From the NCBI GenBank assembly GCA_002284615.2, contig MU069444.1, positions 637,949 to 653,661 of the forward strand: DNA of 15,713 nt, in the 5' to 3' direction. The position numbers were made by a program, and so were the translations under genes. The stretch is from Dunaliella salina (Eukaryota; Chlorophyta; Chlorophyceae; Chlamydomonadales; Dunaliellaceae). Positions 1-7,974 of this stretch are shown here, piece by piece (positions within the stretch are counted from its first letter, which is position 1; every line of letters starts with the position of its first letter). Below the pieces are notes generated by a model. The model did no database searches. It was not told where the DNA came from and saw only the letters and a list, made by a program, of their open reading frames with translations.

Positions 1-345
1 TAGGGTTCACCCGAGCAGCCTTCTGTCCATCCCTCAAAATATACTCATCAGCATCGTACATGTTTTTAATGATGGACAAGAGAGGAGTGGGCATGCGTGT
101 GCGTTGCAGGTGCTGCCAGAGTGCCTGCCTAGGGATGGTATCGTAGGCTTGCTTAAAGTCAATGAACGCTGTGTGCAGCCGGCTAGATTGCCCAGGCTGG
201 ATCGTGCGTGCAGCATGCTGTAGGTGCCTTAAAATGAAGATGGGCTGGAGGGTGTTCCTGCCTAGGTAGAAACCGAATTGTGTGTCAGGAATCTTATTTG
301 CTGCCACGCACCAGTCTGTTACAAGAGAACGAATCACAATATATC
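1..345 (-). mobile_element. LINE reverse transcriptase fragment (open at window edge)
   Basis: Read on the minus strand from about 340 to 1, one frame stays open for about 110 codons and continues past the window edge. It contains the start of a non-LTR reverse transcriptase domain: a Q-F-G-F-Y-L-G-R-N-T block (the family's Q-x-G-F-R-x-G-R-S/N motif), then F-I-D-F-K-Q-A-Y-D-T-I-P-R, which is RT motif A with its first catalytic Asp, then Y-I-L-R-D-G. The catalytic F/Y-A-D-D motif would lie beyond base 1. The frame meets a stop just upstream near 350, next to an AT-rich palindrome, so the copy is probably 5'-truncated there. No internal stop is seen, so it may be a fairly young copy. The family is confidently LINE-type; the clade is not determined. 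Confidence 0.9.
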
Positions 346-378
346 ATGATATATCAGATCAGACTAATATCATGATAT
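339..378. repeat. Paired AT-rich palindromes
   Basis: ATATATCATGATATAT at 339-354 is a perfect 16-bp palindrome. Its 12-bp core ATATCATGATAT recurs perfectly at 367-378. The pair sits at the 5' end of the LINE reverse transcriptase fragment. It may be part of the insertion site or a hairpin-prone junction. Confidence 0.7.
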
Positions 379-522
379 CAGAATGACGCTGCACGGTTGG
401 AACGGACCTTTGCACACCCTGGCTCAGCAGGACCTGGTGCAGCACCTCAAGTGTTGGTCTTGCTGAACTGTCTGTTCTTGCCTTTAGACAAGGGTTGTTT
501 TCAGACTGCTAACCACGAGAAG
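379..522. other. No recognised gene
   Basis: This stretch is open in short frames only. Nothing in it resembles a known protein. The T-rich segment near 470-500 shows no clear homology to the LINE tails further right. Confidence 0.4.
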
Positions 523-585
523 TCAATAGCAAGATTTAGATTTAGATTTACATTTGGGGACCTTCAGCCAGATTCAATAGCAAGA
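523..585 (+). repeat. 39-bp LINE 3'-UTR-like fragment between 12-bp direct repeats
   Basis: TCAATAGCAAGA occurs at 523-534 and again at 574-585. The 39 bases between them start TTTAGATTTAGATTTACATT and match, with few differences, the segment near 1759-1799 in the 3' region of the LINE copy at 1343-1892. The arrangement looks like a very short insertion with a target-site duplication. However, the matching part is internal to the longer 3' UTR rather than its end, so the mechanism is unclear. Confidence 0.6.
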
Positions 586-775
586 ATGCACCTTCCACCA
601 TTGGTGTGCCCTCCCAACCAGGCAAGCCACAAATAATTCCTGTCCCTGAAATACAGAGTGTTACGAAGTGAATGCGAAATACAAATTGAAGAAATTTCTG
701 AAAGTGGTAGGTTTGTGGGAGAAGCAGCAGAAGGGCAGCATGAGATGGTCAACTTTTGACAATGCAACTTTGCCC
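586..775. other. No recognised gene
   Basis: Short frames on both strands (for example 668-865 plus) lack recognisable motifs. The plus frame runs into LINE 3'-UTR sequence, so it is not a convincing gene. Confidence 0.4.
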
Positions 776-1110
776 GGAAAGAAAGAAAGAAACTGCGTAG
801 GCAGAGAAACTCTCCCTACCTCAATTAAGGAAGAGGTGACGGAATGGGTTCAGAAAGAGCCGTGAGTCCCCTCCACCACAAGATATGAAAAAGGAAAAAG
901 CTAATGGGGATGGAGGGTTACTAGATGTTCCTGGTTTAGGAGCATGGCTGGAAGTACTCTTATAAAAATATGTTTTCGATACCACGACGCGCGGAAACTA
1001 GTTTTGCCCAGCCTGTGCATGAGCCATGAGCCATGCAACCATTGGAGTGGGCAAGAGCAAGCCTATGCCATCAAACCCATGCCAGCGATGAGGGATTACG
1101 TCTGATGAAA
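776..1110 (-). mobile_element. Degenerate LINE 3' end, E-I-K family (copy 1)
   Basis: This is a minus-strand copy of the same element seen at 2708-3278. The plus-strand stretch 790-1002 aligns with 2724-2926 over about 200 bp, including shared words such as GGCAGAGAAACTCTCCCTAC, AGCCGTGAG and GGAGGGTTACTAGA. On the minus strand K-L-V-S-A-R-R-G-I-E-N near 1000-970 matches the better-kept K-L-V-S-T-R-R-A-I-E-K of copy 2. Frameshifts and stops follow. The 3' tail is a TTTC-type run (GAAA repeats at 776-792 on the plus strand). The 5' limit is uncertain; homology fades above about 1110. Confidence 0.75.
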
Positions 1111-1342
1111 CGTGAGCCGCACACAGGACAGCTGCACCATGGTTGACCAGCCCACTCTCGGCCTGATGTTTGGCTAGCCAAGGCAACAGCAGTAGGATAC
1201 CTGTGCGGAAGCTGACGTTCCAGCGGCCTTTCGGCATCCTCCATGAGGCTCTGCACTAGAGGTACAAAATGCCTCTTTCACCACTTGAAATTATGCTGCT
1301 GAAATACGAAGTGGTACGAAGCGCTATGAAGTAATACCCCTG
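1111..1342. other. Possible decayed LINE sequence, unassigned
   Basis: Minus-strand frames of 61-79 codons here have no motif I can defend. The right part (about 1277-1342) precedes the plus-strand LINE C-terminus and has several stop codons, so it may be more decayed sequence of that element. Confidence 0.35.
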
Positions 1343-1892
1343 TACGAAGCAATCCCACACCTGCGGTATTTCTATCTTGATCTACCTGATCACGTCGTCC
1401 GCAGTATTGCCCGTTTCCGGTTACGTGCTCACAATTCGAAAGTTGAACAAGCCAATTGGAATGAAATTTTTCATATTTGCGATTTGTGTGATACACAGGA
1501 CGTTCAAGATGAGCAGCATGTTATTTTCAAATGTACCCACCTGCATGTCTGCAACCTTAGGAAAAAAGTATGCTTCATTATTTTCAGGCCCTCTCTTTTC
1601 CTTATCAACTAATGCCACCCGGATGGCTCCTTACTTACCTGCCATTCACCATGTTCCATCGCATGAAATGTCTTGTTTCATGATGGAAAACAATAATAAG
1701 CTTTTTTCATTTTACCTACGAACTTCTTTCTTTTTATGAACAGGCAAGCTAGATCTATAGATTTAGATTTAGATTCACATTTGGGGACCTTCAACCAGAT
1801 TGTTCGACTGATCGGCCTGTGACTGGTCCTTGCCAGCCAACATAATATCCATAAGCTCAGAAATAAACAAATAAAGCTGGTTGTTGTTGTTG
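1343..1892 (+). mobile_element. LINE ORF2 C-terminus plus 3' UTR, frameshifted
   Basis: From 1343 one frame encodes a C-terminal LINE region: D-L-P-D-H-V-V-R-S-I-A-R-F-R-L-R-A-H, then C-D-L-C with D-V-Q-D-E-Q-H-V-I-F-K-C (Cys/His knuckle-like). A run of six A at 1562-1567 shifts the frame; one A fewer would join it to the next frame, which continues K-Y-A-S-L-F and ends at a stop at 1737-1739. The 3' UTR follows, with TTTAGATTTAGATT near 1759 and AATAAA-like words near 1860, and ends in a GTT-repeat tail at 1879-1892. It is dead because of the frameshift and 5' truncation. Assignment to the LINE class is firm; whether it belongs with the RT fragment at 1-345 is unknown. Confidence 0.85.
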
Positions 1893-1944
1893 CAAGAGGA
1901 AATCCTGCACACCCTGGATACTAACTTGCTGTAAATAAGGATAT

Positions 1945-1965
1945 GAACAGGCTAGCAGTCAGTCG
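1945..1965 (+). repeat. Dispersed repeat shared with 9328-9348
   Basis: The 21-bp word starting GAACAGGCTAGCAGTCAGTC matches 9328-9348 at 20 of 21 positions. Both copies are followed within about 40 bp by GTAACC/GTTAACC-type short repeats, so a longer shared element is likely. Its nature is unknown. Confidence 0.6.
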
Positions 1966-2177
1966 ATTTGACTGGATGCCTCCTTTTACTTGTAACCTTG
2001 TAACCTGTCCTTGCCTTTAGGTAACTGCTTGCACAGCTTTAGACTGTCTCTATTGGTACTGGTACACAAGTTTGGGTAGACCAATTCCAATCATCACTTT
2101 GCATTCCTCCCATGTAGCGACCAATTGTTCCCCTCAGCAGCGCGAACTAGTTCATAGATGATTGCGCAGCATTTCGT
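1966..2177. other. Intergenic, GTAACC-like repeats
   Basis: Contains TTGTAACC words near 1990-2010, otherwise no coding or structural signal that I can support. Confidence 0.4.
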
Positions 2178-2590
2178 GTGCCTACGACTATCCAGTCACA
2201 ATCTTCAGATGGAAACCCAACGGCATCGCGGGCAAAGGTTCCTTTACAAGCTAGGATTTGCAACAAATACGAATGGCACACTGTGAAAGATGAAGAGCAC
2301 GTTGCTCTGCCCTTCTCAGGATCTGACAGACTTGCGCACTCAGTTCCATCATCTGTTCAACTTTGTACCTTCCGGGAGTCCAACACGCCATAGAGACTTC
2401 ATAAGCCAAGCTGATGTCTTAGGCAGCTTAGGCATTAGCCAAACTTGAGTCTGTGTGCTTGAGATGCTGTGCCTGAGTTTCAAGCACTGCTTTCAATTTT
2501 CGCCTGGACTGGTCTTGTTACAGGCCTCTGTGTTTCCGCTCAGCTGCCCTTAAGGCGGTAAAGCAATGTAACCTTTACTTATTCTTAGAA
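2178..2590 (+). mobile_element. Degenerate LINE C-terminus and 3' UTR (D-E-E-H-V family)
   Basis: The frame from 2178 encodes R-I-C-N-K-Y-E-W-H-T-V-K-D-E-E-H-V-A-L, typical of the Cys/His C-terminal region of LINE ORF2. A frameshift follows. The frame from 2341 then encodes F-H-H-L-F-N-F-V-P-S and R-D-F-I-S-Q-A-D-V-L. This matches the coding end of the young copy at 7991-8223. The 3' UTR is also shared: CCGCTCAGCTGCCCTT near 2537 and AATGTAACCTTTACTT near 2565. The first part is longer than the 7991 copy, so it extends the known sequence of the family, but stops and shifts make it inactive. Confidence 0.85.
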
Positions 2591-2707
2591 TCGACTGTTT
2601 TGCAGCATGAAACTTCTGTATGTCGTGCACTTGCATTTGGATTCAAGCTGATGCAAATGCACTGATATGATGAATGAAAAAATGAATGAGCCAGGTTGGA
2701 CATTGCA
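2591..2707. other. Spacer between LINE remnants
   Basis: No gene or repeat family recognised. Confidence 0.4.
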
Positions 2708-3278
2708 AGAAAAGAAAAGAAAAAAACTGCCTAGGCAGAGAAACTCTCCCTACATCAATTAAGGAAAAGAGACACATTGGCTCAAAAAAGAGCCGTGAGC
2801 CCCCTTCACCACAAGGTATGAATTAGAGAAAGCTAATGTGGGTTTGGAGGGTTACTAGAAGCACTTGGCTTAGGAACCTGGCTGTGGGAAGTATTCTTTT
2901 CAATAGCGCGGCGTGTGGAGACTAGTTTGTGGGCATATTGAACAGAATGGGCATGAAGTTGTTGAGCAAGCTTTTTTTGTGATCCAGTCCTGGTTGTTTG
3001 AATTGTTTCAGGGTATGCTCAGCGTAAATAGTTCCACCTACACCCAGGAGAATAGGGTGAATTGTAATGGCTTTAGCGTTTACAAGTTTACAAAGGTCTG
3101 CATGCTGCTGCTTTGCCGCGCTGAACTGATGCTCTGGCCTTGTGTCTTCACAGAACTTGATTTCCATGAGGTGCGCATGGCATTCTTTTGCATAAAGTTC
3201 ATAGGGTTGCCCCATGCGGCTAGTTCTGGTGGTCCTCCGAGATCCAGAGACAGGTAATATTGAAACTGGACCAACCAA
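2708..3278 (-). mobile_element. LINE ORF C-terminal domain and 3' UTR, E-I-K family (copy 2)
   Basis: On the minus strand from 3278 the frame encodes H-L-M-E-I-K-F-C-E-D-T-R-P, then Q-Q-H-A-D-L-C-K-L, then I-L-L-G-V-G-G-T-I-Y and F-K-Q-P-G-L-D-H. A run of seven T on the plus strand (2972-2978) shifts the frame. The next frame reads L-H-A-H-S-V-Q-Y-A-H-K-L-V-S-T-R-R-A-I-E and ends at a stop at 2833-2835. A 3' UTR of about 105 bp and a TTTTC-rich tail (2708-2726) follow. The E-I-K block resembles the E-x-K of PD-(D/E)XK nucleases, as in restriction-like endonucleases of some LINEs; this is inference from a short motif. The single-base shift and 5' truncation make it a pseudogene. Confidence 0.8.
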
Positions 3279-3853
3279 GCAGGCTCATCATGAAGAACAT
3301 AAAGCAAAACCTGGTATGCCCATGTGGTATGCCTGAATTGTAAAATAAAGAGGGAAAGCAGCCTGAGTCCTAAGAAATGGTGCATGCTTATTGCGCAATT
3401 ACAGTAAGCCATGAGAGTTGCAAAGAAGCTTCTCATCTTCTTCAATGAGCAACCGTTCATGTTGACAACTTGTCAAGAGGCATCAAAGAGCTGATTTTTC
3501 AATAAAAGAGCTGGTTTCTCAATCAAAGAAATGGTAAAAGACTTGAGAAATCAACCCATCACATGGACCGCCACCTTTAAGTATACCAAAAGGAGAAATG
3601 CCTTGAGATGCACGATGATTTTTTTTTCAGTTTTGCTTATGGAACTACCTCACCCAAAATGATCAGCGGAAGCTGACCATAGAGCAGCAGGACAAGGCAG
3701 GAATTTTAAGCATGCAAAAAACCCTTTCTTTACATGCGCACCTCATTAAAATAACCAAACAGGATGGTACTTATTCATACTTGACACTCATGTGAAATTG
3801 GGCATTAAGAGCACGGTCTCATTTACTCATCACAAGTACAAGTCCACGCTGGA
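3279..3853. other. Non-coding stretch
   Basis: The minus-strand frame 3080-3460 overlaps the LINE in another phase and has no recognisable motif. Near 3485-3535 there is an imperfect duplication of the word AAAGAGCTG..TTCTCAAT (about 21-bp period). Nothing else is supported. Confidence 0.4.
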
Positions 3854-3971
3854 CACAGCCAGCATGCATTAAGGAAAGACCCAGCAGTCAGCGCTGGCAA
3901 GAAATAGAAGAAAGTCTCGCTTAGCACAGCCAGCGTGCATTACGGAGAGACCCAGCAGTCAGTGCTGAAGC
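3854..3971. repeat. Two-copy tandem repeat, 71-bp period
   Basis: About 47 bp starting CACAGCCAGCATGCATTA at 3854 recurs at 3925 (CACAGCCAGCGTGCATTA) and includes GACCCAGCAGTCAG in both copies. The two copies are roughly 85-90% alike with a 71-bp offset. Confidence 0.75.
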
Positions 3972-4586
3972 TGAGAGTGAATCTCACCAGTTCAGACCAA
4001 GAGAGGCAGAAGCACAGGAGTCTACTCCAGCAACTTAGCCTCCACCTAGAGCACTCAAGACACTTCCGTGAAGAGGCCCTGCTACTCTACTCATCACAAG
4101 TTTGCGTCAATTCTTTATAGCATCACACTGAAGGATGTTCAATGTGCAACAGCATCCTCACTTTTGCATTCCTGCGCAACAACTACGATCCATTTGGTAA
4201 ATGGATGCATGGTGGATGGATGCATGGTGGATCACATACCAAGGCATCAACCTGATGTGATACTCTTATTTTGGAGGGGAAGCCAAGCAGAAAGAAGGAA
4301 TAGCCCTACATAGAAAATGCACATGGCTGAATAATAGCACAACCACTTTCCATTCGCGATGCTCGATGCACAGAAAGAGCTACACAATTATAGCATGCTT
4401 ACTACACGTAAAAACTGAAGCAGCAGGAAGAACCTCCCCTGTGAGATTCCCCTCCCTCTCCCTCTGGCATCTCCATTGGACCCATACTAAATCAATGTCA
4501 GTTTTAACAAGGAATCTCACTCCTGCACGCTGACGGCCACTGAGGCACCAACACTAATGAGGGGTATGAGCATGGGCTGCGCCACA
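3972..4586. other. Non-coding stretch with minor repeats
   Basis: Contains a perfect 15-bp tandem duplication (TGGATGCATGGTGGA at 4202-4216 and 4217-4231) and, at about 4468-4491, the word ATTGGACCCATAC plus AAATCAAT that recurs at 7902-7925. The minus-strand frame over about 4513-4586 (W-D-D-V-A-Q-P-M-L) looks protein-like but is in a different phase from the exon at 4587-4719. Confidence 0.45.
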
Positions 4587-4719
4587 TCATCCCAACTCCT
4601 TGGCTTCATGGAAATCATGGACTTCCCGTTCCAGCACAGTGAACAGCTCCACAGAGGAGATGCAGCGCAGTATTATTTTGACTAGACTCCCCAAACAGGT
4701 CCTCTCTACATAGTACGCT
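4587..4719 (-). CDS. Candidate terminal exon (E4) of an unknown small gene
   Basis: After an AG at 4721-4720 this exon starts with one base that completes an Arg codon begun in the exon at 4829-4862. It then reads 43 codons to a TGA at 4589-4587. The peptide is helical in character: A-Y-Y-V-E-R-T, L-V-K-I-I-L-R-C-I-S-S, V-L-E-R-E-V-H-D-F-H-E-A-K-E-L-G. The acceptor has no pyrimidine tract, which weakens it. A single-base shift at the stop would join a further open frame (W-D-D-V-A-Q-P-M-L-I-P-L), so the stop could be a sequencing or mutational break. No family is recognised. Confidence 0.38.
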
Positions 4720-4828
4720 CTGCTCCCTGGCATGATCCAATATTCGTGTTCCCTAGTGGTTAACTTCCAGATGCCCCTGGATGCGGCTCACAGCAAGGCA
4801 ATGCCCGTTCTCCAACCTTCAGACTTAC

Positions 4829-4862
4829 CTGATAAACAGAGCTTTCAGAACTTCGACCCTAC
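4829..4862 (-). CDS. Candidate 34-nt micro-exon (E3) of an unknown small gene
   Basis: It is flanked by a pyrimidine-rich acceptor (TTTGACTTTTTTGTCCAG, 4880-4863) and a perfect CAG|GTAAGT donor at 4828-4823. It begins with two bases that complete a Cys codon with exon 5023-5086, reads R-V-E-V-L-K-A-L-F-I, and ends with two bases of an Arg codon finished by 4719. The junction quality is the best of this gene model. The other two frames hit a stop. Confidence 0.42.
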
Positions 4863-5022
4863 CTGGACAAAAAAGTCAAAAGCACAAGCATACAAACATC
4901 GCAGGCAGGGAAGAAGAAATGAATTGTATCAAAAGGATAAAAAGCCTTCAAAAGAAGGCAGTTCCAGGAAAGCGCATTGCAGGATGGGGAAGCTCTCTGG
5001 GCAAGGTAAAGTTAGCTCCTAC

Positions 5023-5086
5023 ATGCTGAAATTGTGACTGGCGTGAGGGTCCGTAAAAGCGAAAATGCATTTGGTGCCAGCTCTGC
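5023..5086 (-). CDS. Candidate exon (E2) of an unknown small gene
   Basis: The acceptor is CTTGACTTCAG at 5097-5087. The exon reads 21 codons in phase 0 (A-E-L-A-P-N-A-F-S-L-L-R-T-L-T-P-V-T-I-S-A) and ends with one base before GTAGGA at 5022. That base plus the first two of 4862-4861 gives TGT (Cys). Introns on either side would be 124 and 160 nt, similar to the 109-nt intron that follows. Confidence 0.4.
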
Positions 5087-5210
5087 CTGAAGTCAAGCAC
5101 AAATACCACTACAGAAACCACTTTTGCCCCCCCCCACCCACATGCATACACGAGATAGCAATCAGAGAGTGCTGCCATGAGGTTGTGCCATACTTGTAGC
5201 ACATTTAGAC

Positions 5211-5294
5211 CTCTCCATACAAAACACTGCACTGTGCAGCCTCCGCAAGCACTACGAGGTGGTTCTGGGAGCATCCACAGCCTTCGAAGACCAT
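5211..5294 (-). CDS. Candidate first exon (E1) of an unknown small gene
   Basis: An ATG at 5294-5292 opens 28 codons, M-V-F-E-G-C-G-C-S-Q-N-H-L-V-V-L-A-E-A-A and on to L-Y-G-E, up to GAG|GTCTAA at 5211/5210. The end phase (0) matches the start phase of 5023-5086. Together the four exons would give 104 residues ending at the TGA at 4589-4587. The donor is weak and the ATG is only assumed to be the start; the real gene could extend further right and might even be the 3' part of the cyclase gene on the same strand. No function is assigned. Confidence 0.3.
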
Positions 5295-5804
5295 CGCTCC
5301 AGGACTCTTAACTTAAGGTGCTCTACCAGATGGTCTGGAACAGACCATGTGACGTGTCGGTCACATTGAAAGCCAAGTCTCAAGAGTCAAAATCGTACCC
5401 TTCGCTTGGAGGAGTGCTGCTTCAGCAGTGTAGCCTCTGCTCTTTTTTGGAGGGGGAACAACATAAATGTGTTCATCGTTCCTTTGCTCTTGATTGCTCG
5501 TGCACCCTGCGCAGGTAATAGCCACGGCATGCATGCATAATGAAACAAGCTTTGGTTTGAATAGCACATCGAATGAGGCACATTGGGATCACAATACATG
5601 TTGATGTGAATAAATGTTTTGTCTGGTAATTATCTGATACCCTACTGCTCCAAAATGTAACGTGATCCAAATCCCGGAGGCCTATCCCGAAGTTTGCCTA
5701 TAATTAGTAGCAGCTGCATTTTTGGTTGAAAGTCAGGCACCACAACCCTGTGTGATATCCTGCCATTTGCCAGCCAGGCCAATTCTGAGCACATCACCTG
5801 AAAG
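5295..5804. other. No recognised gene
   Basis: Overlapping minus-strand frames (5361-5670) of 65-70 codons have no motif. GCATGCATGCAT near 5528 is a short self-complementary run. No TE family was recognised. Confidence 0.4.
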
Positions 5805-6515
5805 CTAGTTAAAAAAGCAGTTTTTCAGCGCTGAGCTGGTCCCATTTGGTGAACCCTGCTGCGCGCCAGGTCTGCATGTGTGCGCCCTCAGCCAGCAAAA
5901 CTCACCCCCTGTGTGCCCTAACCCTCCAGCTGCCACCCCAAGCCTGCAGGTGGACCCCAGGATGGTCCCTGAGTGCACTGGTGGCCACCTGATGCGAGCT
6001 AGCAAAGGGCTGTCCTGGGGGAGCTCCAAAGCTAAAGAGAGGAGTGATGATGACAGGGAACAGATTTCTGATAATACTTAATGCAATTTGGATGCTTCAG
6101 CAAGTTGGTGGGATGGGGTCAGATTTCAATTTTATTATTTCATTCAAAGTTCTGCTGAAAATTTTGGATTACTCCTACTCCTCCCTGGCGCCCATCATGG
6201 CAGCCCGCGGTGTCAATGGTGATGATGACAACCCCAGGCATCGGCCAGGACAAACAGCGGGCGCGGAGGTGGCCTATTGGGGCCAGGCCAGGCCTCCCCG
6301 CTTTAGTGCACCTGTCCGTGCGATGAAAATCCGACAAGCACCAGGGGCCCTCAGGACAACCCCAAATCACCTGCAATATTACCAGCAAGCTCCCCAAACA
6401 CTCGCTGCTGTAGTCTGGGCCCAAGCAGGGTCCCTCAGAAAATGGCCAGTACCAGGGGTGACCAAGAAGTGCAGGTATGGGGCAAACCTGATGCTCCTAA
6501 ATTTCTAAAATATCA
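5805..6515. other. GC-richer stretch with long open frames but no recognised protein
   Basis: Both strands carry open frames (plus 5878-6081 and 6044-6508; minus 5805-6029 and 6140-6424). None shows a domain that I know. CCATTTGGTGA at 5849-5859 near a GCTAGTTAAAAA word at 5808 resembles the dispersed repeat at 10824-10865. On the minus strand, L-Q-Q-R-V-F-G-E-L-A-G-N-I-A-G near 6410-6370 sits between AG and GTGATT and could be an exon, but without homology this is a guess. Confidence 0.35.
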
Positions 6516-6735
6516 CTAGAGAAACATCTGTTGCCTCAAAACATGCACTGGTGTGCCCGAATGAGAGAAATGCATGTTTTTGATGCACAGAGCTCCACCT
6601 GAGCCACATCCAGATGCCATCAACATGCCATAGAAGACCACTGACCCAAAGAACCAAACCCCCCTACTCAGGAGTGGGTTTGAAAGTGTCCGGCAGTATA
6701 TCACCCAAATTTGGCATAGGTTGTGGCGACTGATT
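6516..6735. other. No recognised gene
   Basis: Nothing found beyond chance open frames. Confidence 0.4.
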
Positions 6736-7070
6736 AAAAGCCATCACGGAGAATAAGGACCAGAAAAATTTCTCCCTGCGGGGCATCACGAAATTGTTTT
6801 TCCAGGCACCTGTTCCAGCACCTTCCCCCCGGGGGAAGGGGGGGCGGGAGAATATGCCTCCTTTGGGGCGAGGGGGGAACGGTGTGCTGCTTGGAGGAGG
6901 ACGGGGACGGGGACTGGGGGGGGGNGGGGGGTAAAGTGCCCCTTCACCTCGTTGACCAGCCACGTCATCACGACCAATTTTGGAACGTCTGAGGCCCATC
7001 ACAACCGATAAGTATCAGAAAATTTAAGAAATTCCGTCCCGAATTGCAATCATCACGTAACATTTTGGAG
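6736..7070. repeat. CATCAC-repeat region interrupted by a G-rich block
   Basis: The word CATCAC(G) occurs near 6742, 6784, 6966, 6998 and 7053, often followed by an AATTTTGG-like word. This suggests a degenerate array with a unit of roughly 30-50 bp. The spacing is broken by a strongly G-rich block (about 6820-6932) with several runs of four or more G, a pattern that can form G-quadruplexes. One base at 6925 is N, so the length of the last G run is not reliable. The Pro/Arg-rich minus-strand frames here are products of this composition. Confidence 0.5.
6821..6839. repeat. Perfect GC palindrome
   Basis: CCTTCCCCC and GGGGGAAGG form 9-bp perfect arms around one C. It marks the left edge of the G-rich block. 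Confidence 0.75.
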
Positions 7071-7422
7071 CAGAAGTAAATCCTATTTCAATAAAAATAT
7101 CAAATATCGAATTTGATTTTTTTAATTGATGTTGGAAAAACAATAAAGTTGTTTTGACCGCAGGATGGTTAAAAAAGTGGTGGACACCAAGCCAAAAATC
7201 TGGGCGGGAGGCCCAATAGGACCACCCATCCCCCCTCCCCCCCTAATACTGCCCCCACACAGACAAAAAGGGCAATAATCTGCTCCTCTCTCAAGTCTGT
7301 GTCCATCAGTGGGCTTACCACGAGGAATAATTGCTTTGAAGGAGTGCTACAGGGAAAAACTGCTGACTGGGAGTGTCTTAATGCGCGACACCTGTAAGGG
7401 GCATAGAACTGACCAAACTACC
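7071..7422. other. AT-rich then C-rich spacer
   Basis: AT-rich to about 7145, followed by C-rich low-complexity runs at 7226-7245. No gene is supported. Confidence 0.4.
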
Positions 7423-7734
7423 TCAGATTTCTCTCCCCACTTCATAATGCATTCTCAAATACATTGTAGGTGTTAGGCTGTATGTTTGGTGTAAGATGGT
7501 GTCCATCTGCTTGATCATGCCTTGCAGCCTGAGCAAATATCTGCGGCATTGAACTTTTGTGCCATGCATCCAGACGACCCCTTTTTCCCAAAACTTCCTC
7601 AAAAAGGCTGTACCGTACAGCTTCTTGACCATTACGCAATATTTATCTTTTTTCAAGCTCTGAATAATGCACAGGATTGGTTTTGAGGTGCGAATTAGGT
7701 GAATTTCCGGGGTTTTTCGGACAATTCGGTGCAT
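7423..7734 (-). CDS. Unassigned ORF region, possibly transposon-derived
   Basis: Two minus-strand frames are open over the same bases: one of 103 codons (7734-7423, Lys/Arg-rich) and one of 65 codons (7639-7442). The shorter reads more like a folded protein (S-L-F-E-E-V-L-G-K-R-G-R-L-D-A-W-H, then P-Q-I-F-A-Q-A-A-R-H-D). I cannot say which, if either, is translated, and I do not recognise a family. The region sits left of a segment with mariner-like terminal words (7846-7872), so a decayed DNA transposon is one possibility. Confidence 0.25.
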   Translation of the reverse strand: MHRIVRKTPEIHLIRTSKPILCIIQSLKKDKYCVMVKKLYGTAFLRKFWEKGVVWMHGTKVQCRRYLLRLQGMIKQMDTILHQTYSLTPTMYLRMHYEVGREI

Positions 7735-7974
7735 AAGGGGGGGTGCGCAATGGATTTATTCGATTCAAAAAAAAGGATGCGTGCTGGTCACAAAGCTCTA
7801 CGGTACTTAAACCCCCGTGAAAGTGGCTCAGAAAAATTCTGAAGGGGGTGTCCCAAAAAGTCCAGACCCCCTCTACCCACCACCCACCCCCCCAACCCCT
7901 CCGATTGGACCCATACATAAATCAATCGACTCCTCTCAATCTCAGGATTCTAAATGTAATGTTCTTAAATGGAT
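7735..7974. other. Spacer with GGGGGTGTCCCAAAAAGTCC word
   Basis: GGGGGTGTCCCAAAAAGTCC at 7845-7864, followed by AGACCCCC, is partly self-complementary and resembles terminal inverted repeats of mariner-type transposons. No matching inverted partner was found in the window. ATTGGACCCATAC at 7902-7914 is shared with about 4468. Confidence 0.35.

Noticed and set aside
1759..1775. Telomere-like TTTAGAT repeat
   Set aside because: Only two or three units, inside a LINE 3' UTR, and the sequence is not TTTAGGG.
4732..5037. Plus-strand ORF of 101 codons, Lys-rich
   Set aside because: No motif, and the opposite strand carries splice-consistent exons over the same bases.
6664..7002. Pro/Arg-rich minus-strand ORF of 112 codons
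   Set aside because: Its openness comes from the G-rich block and it crosses an N; no motif is present.
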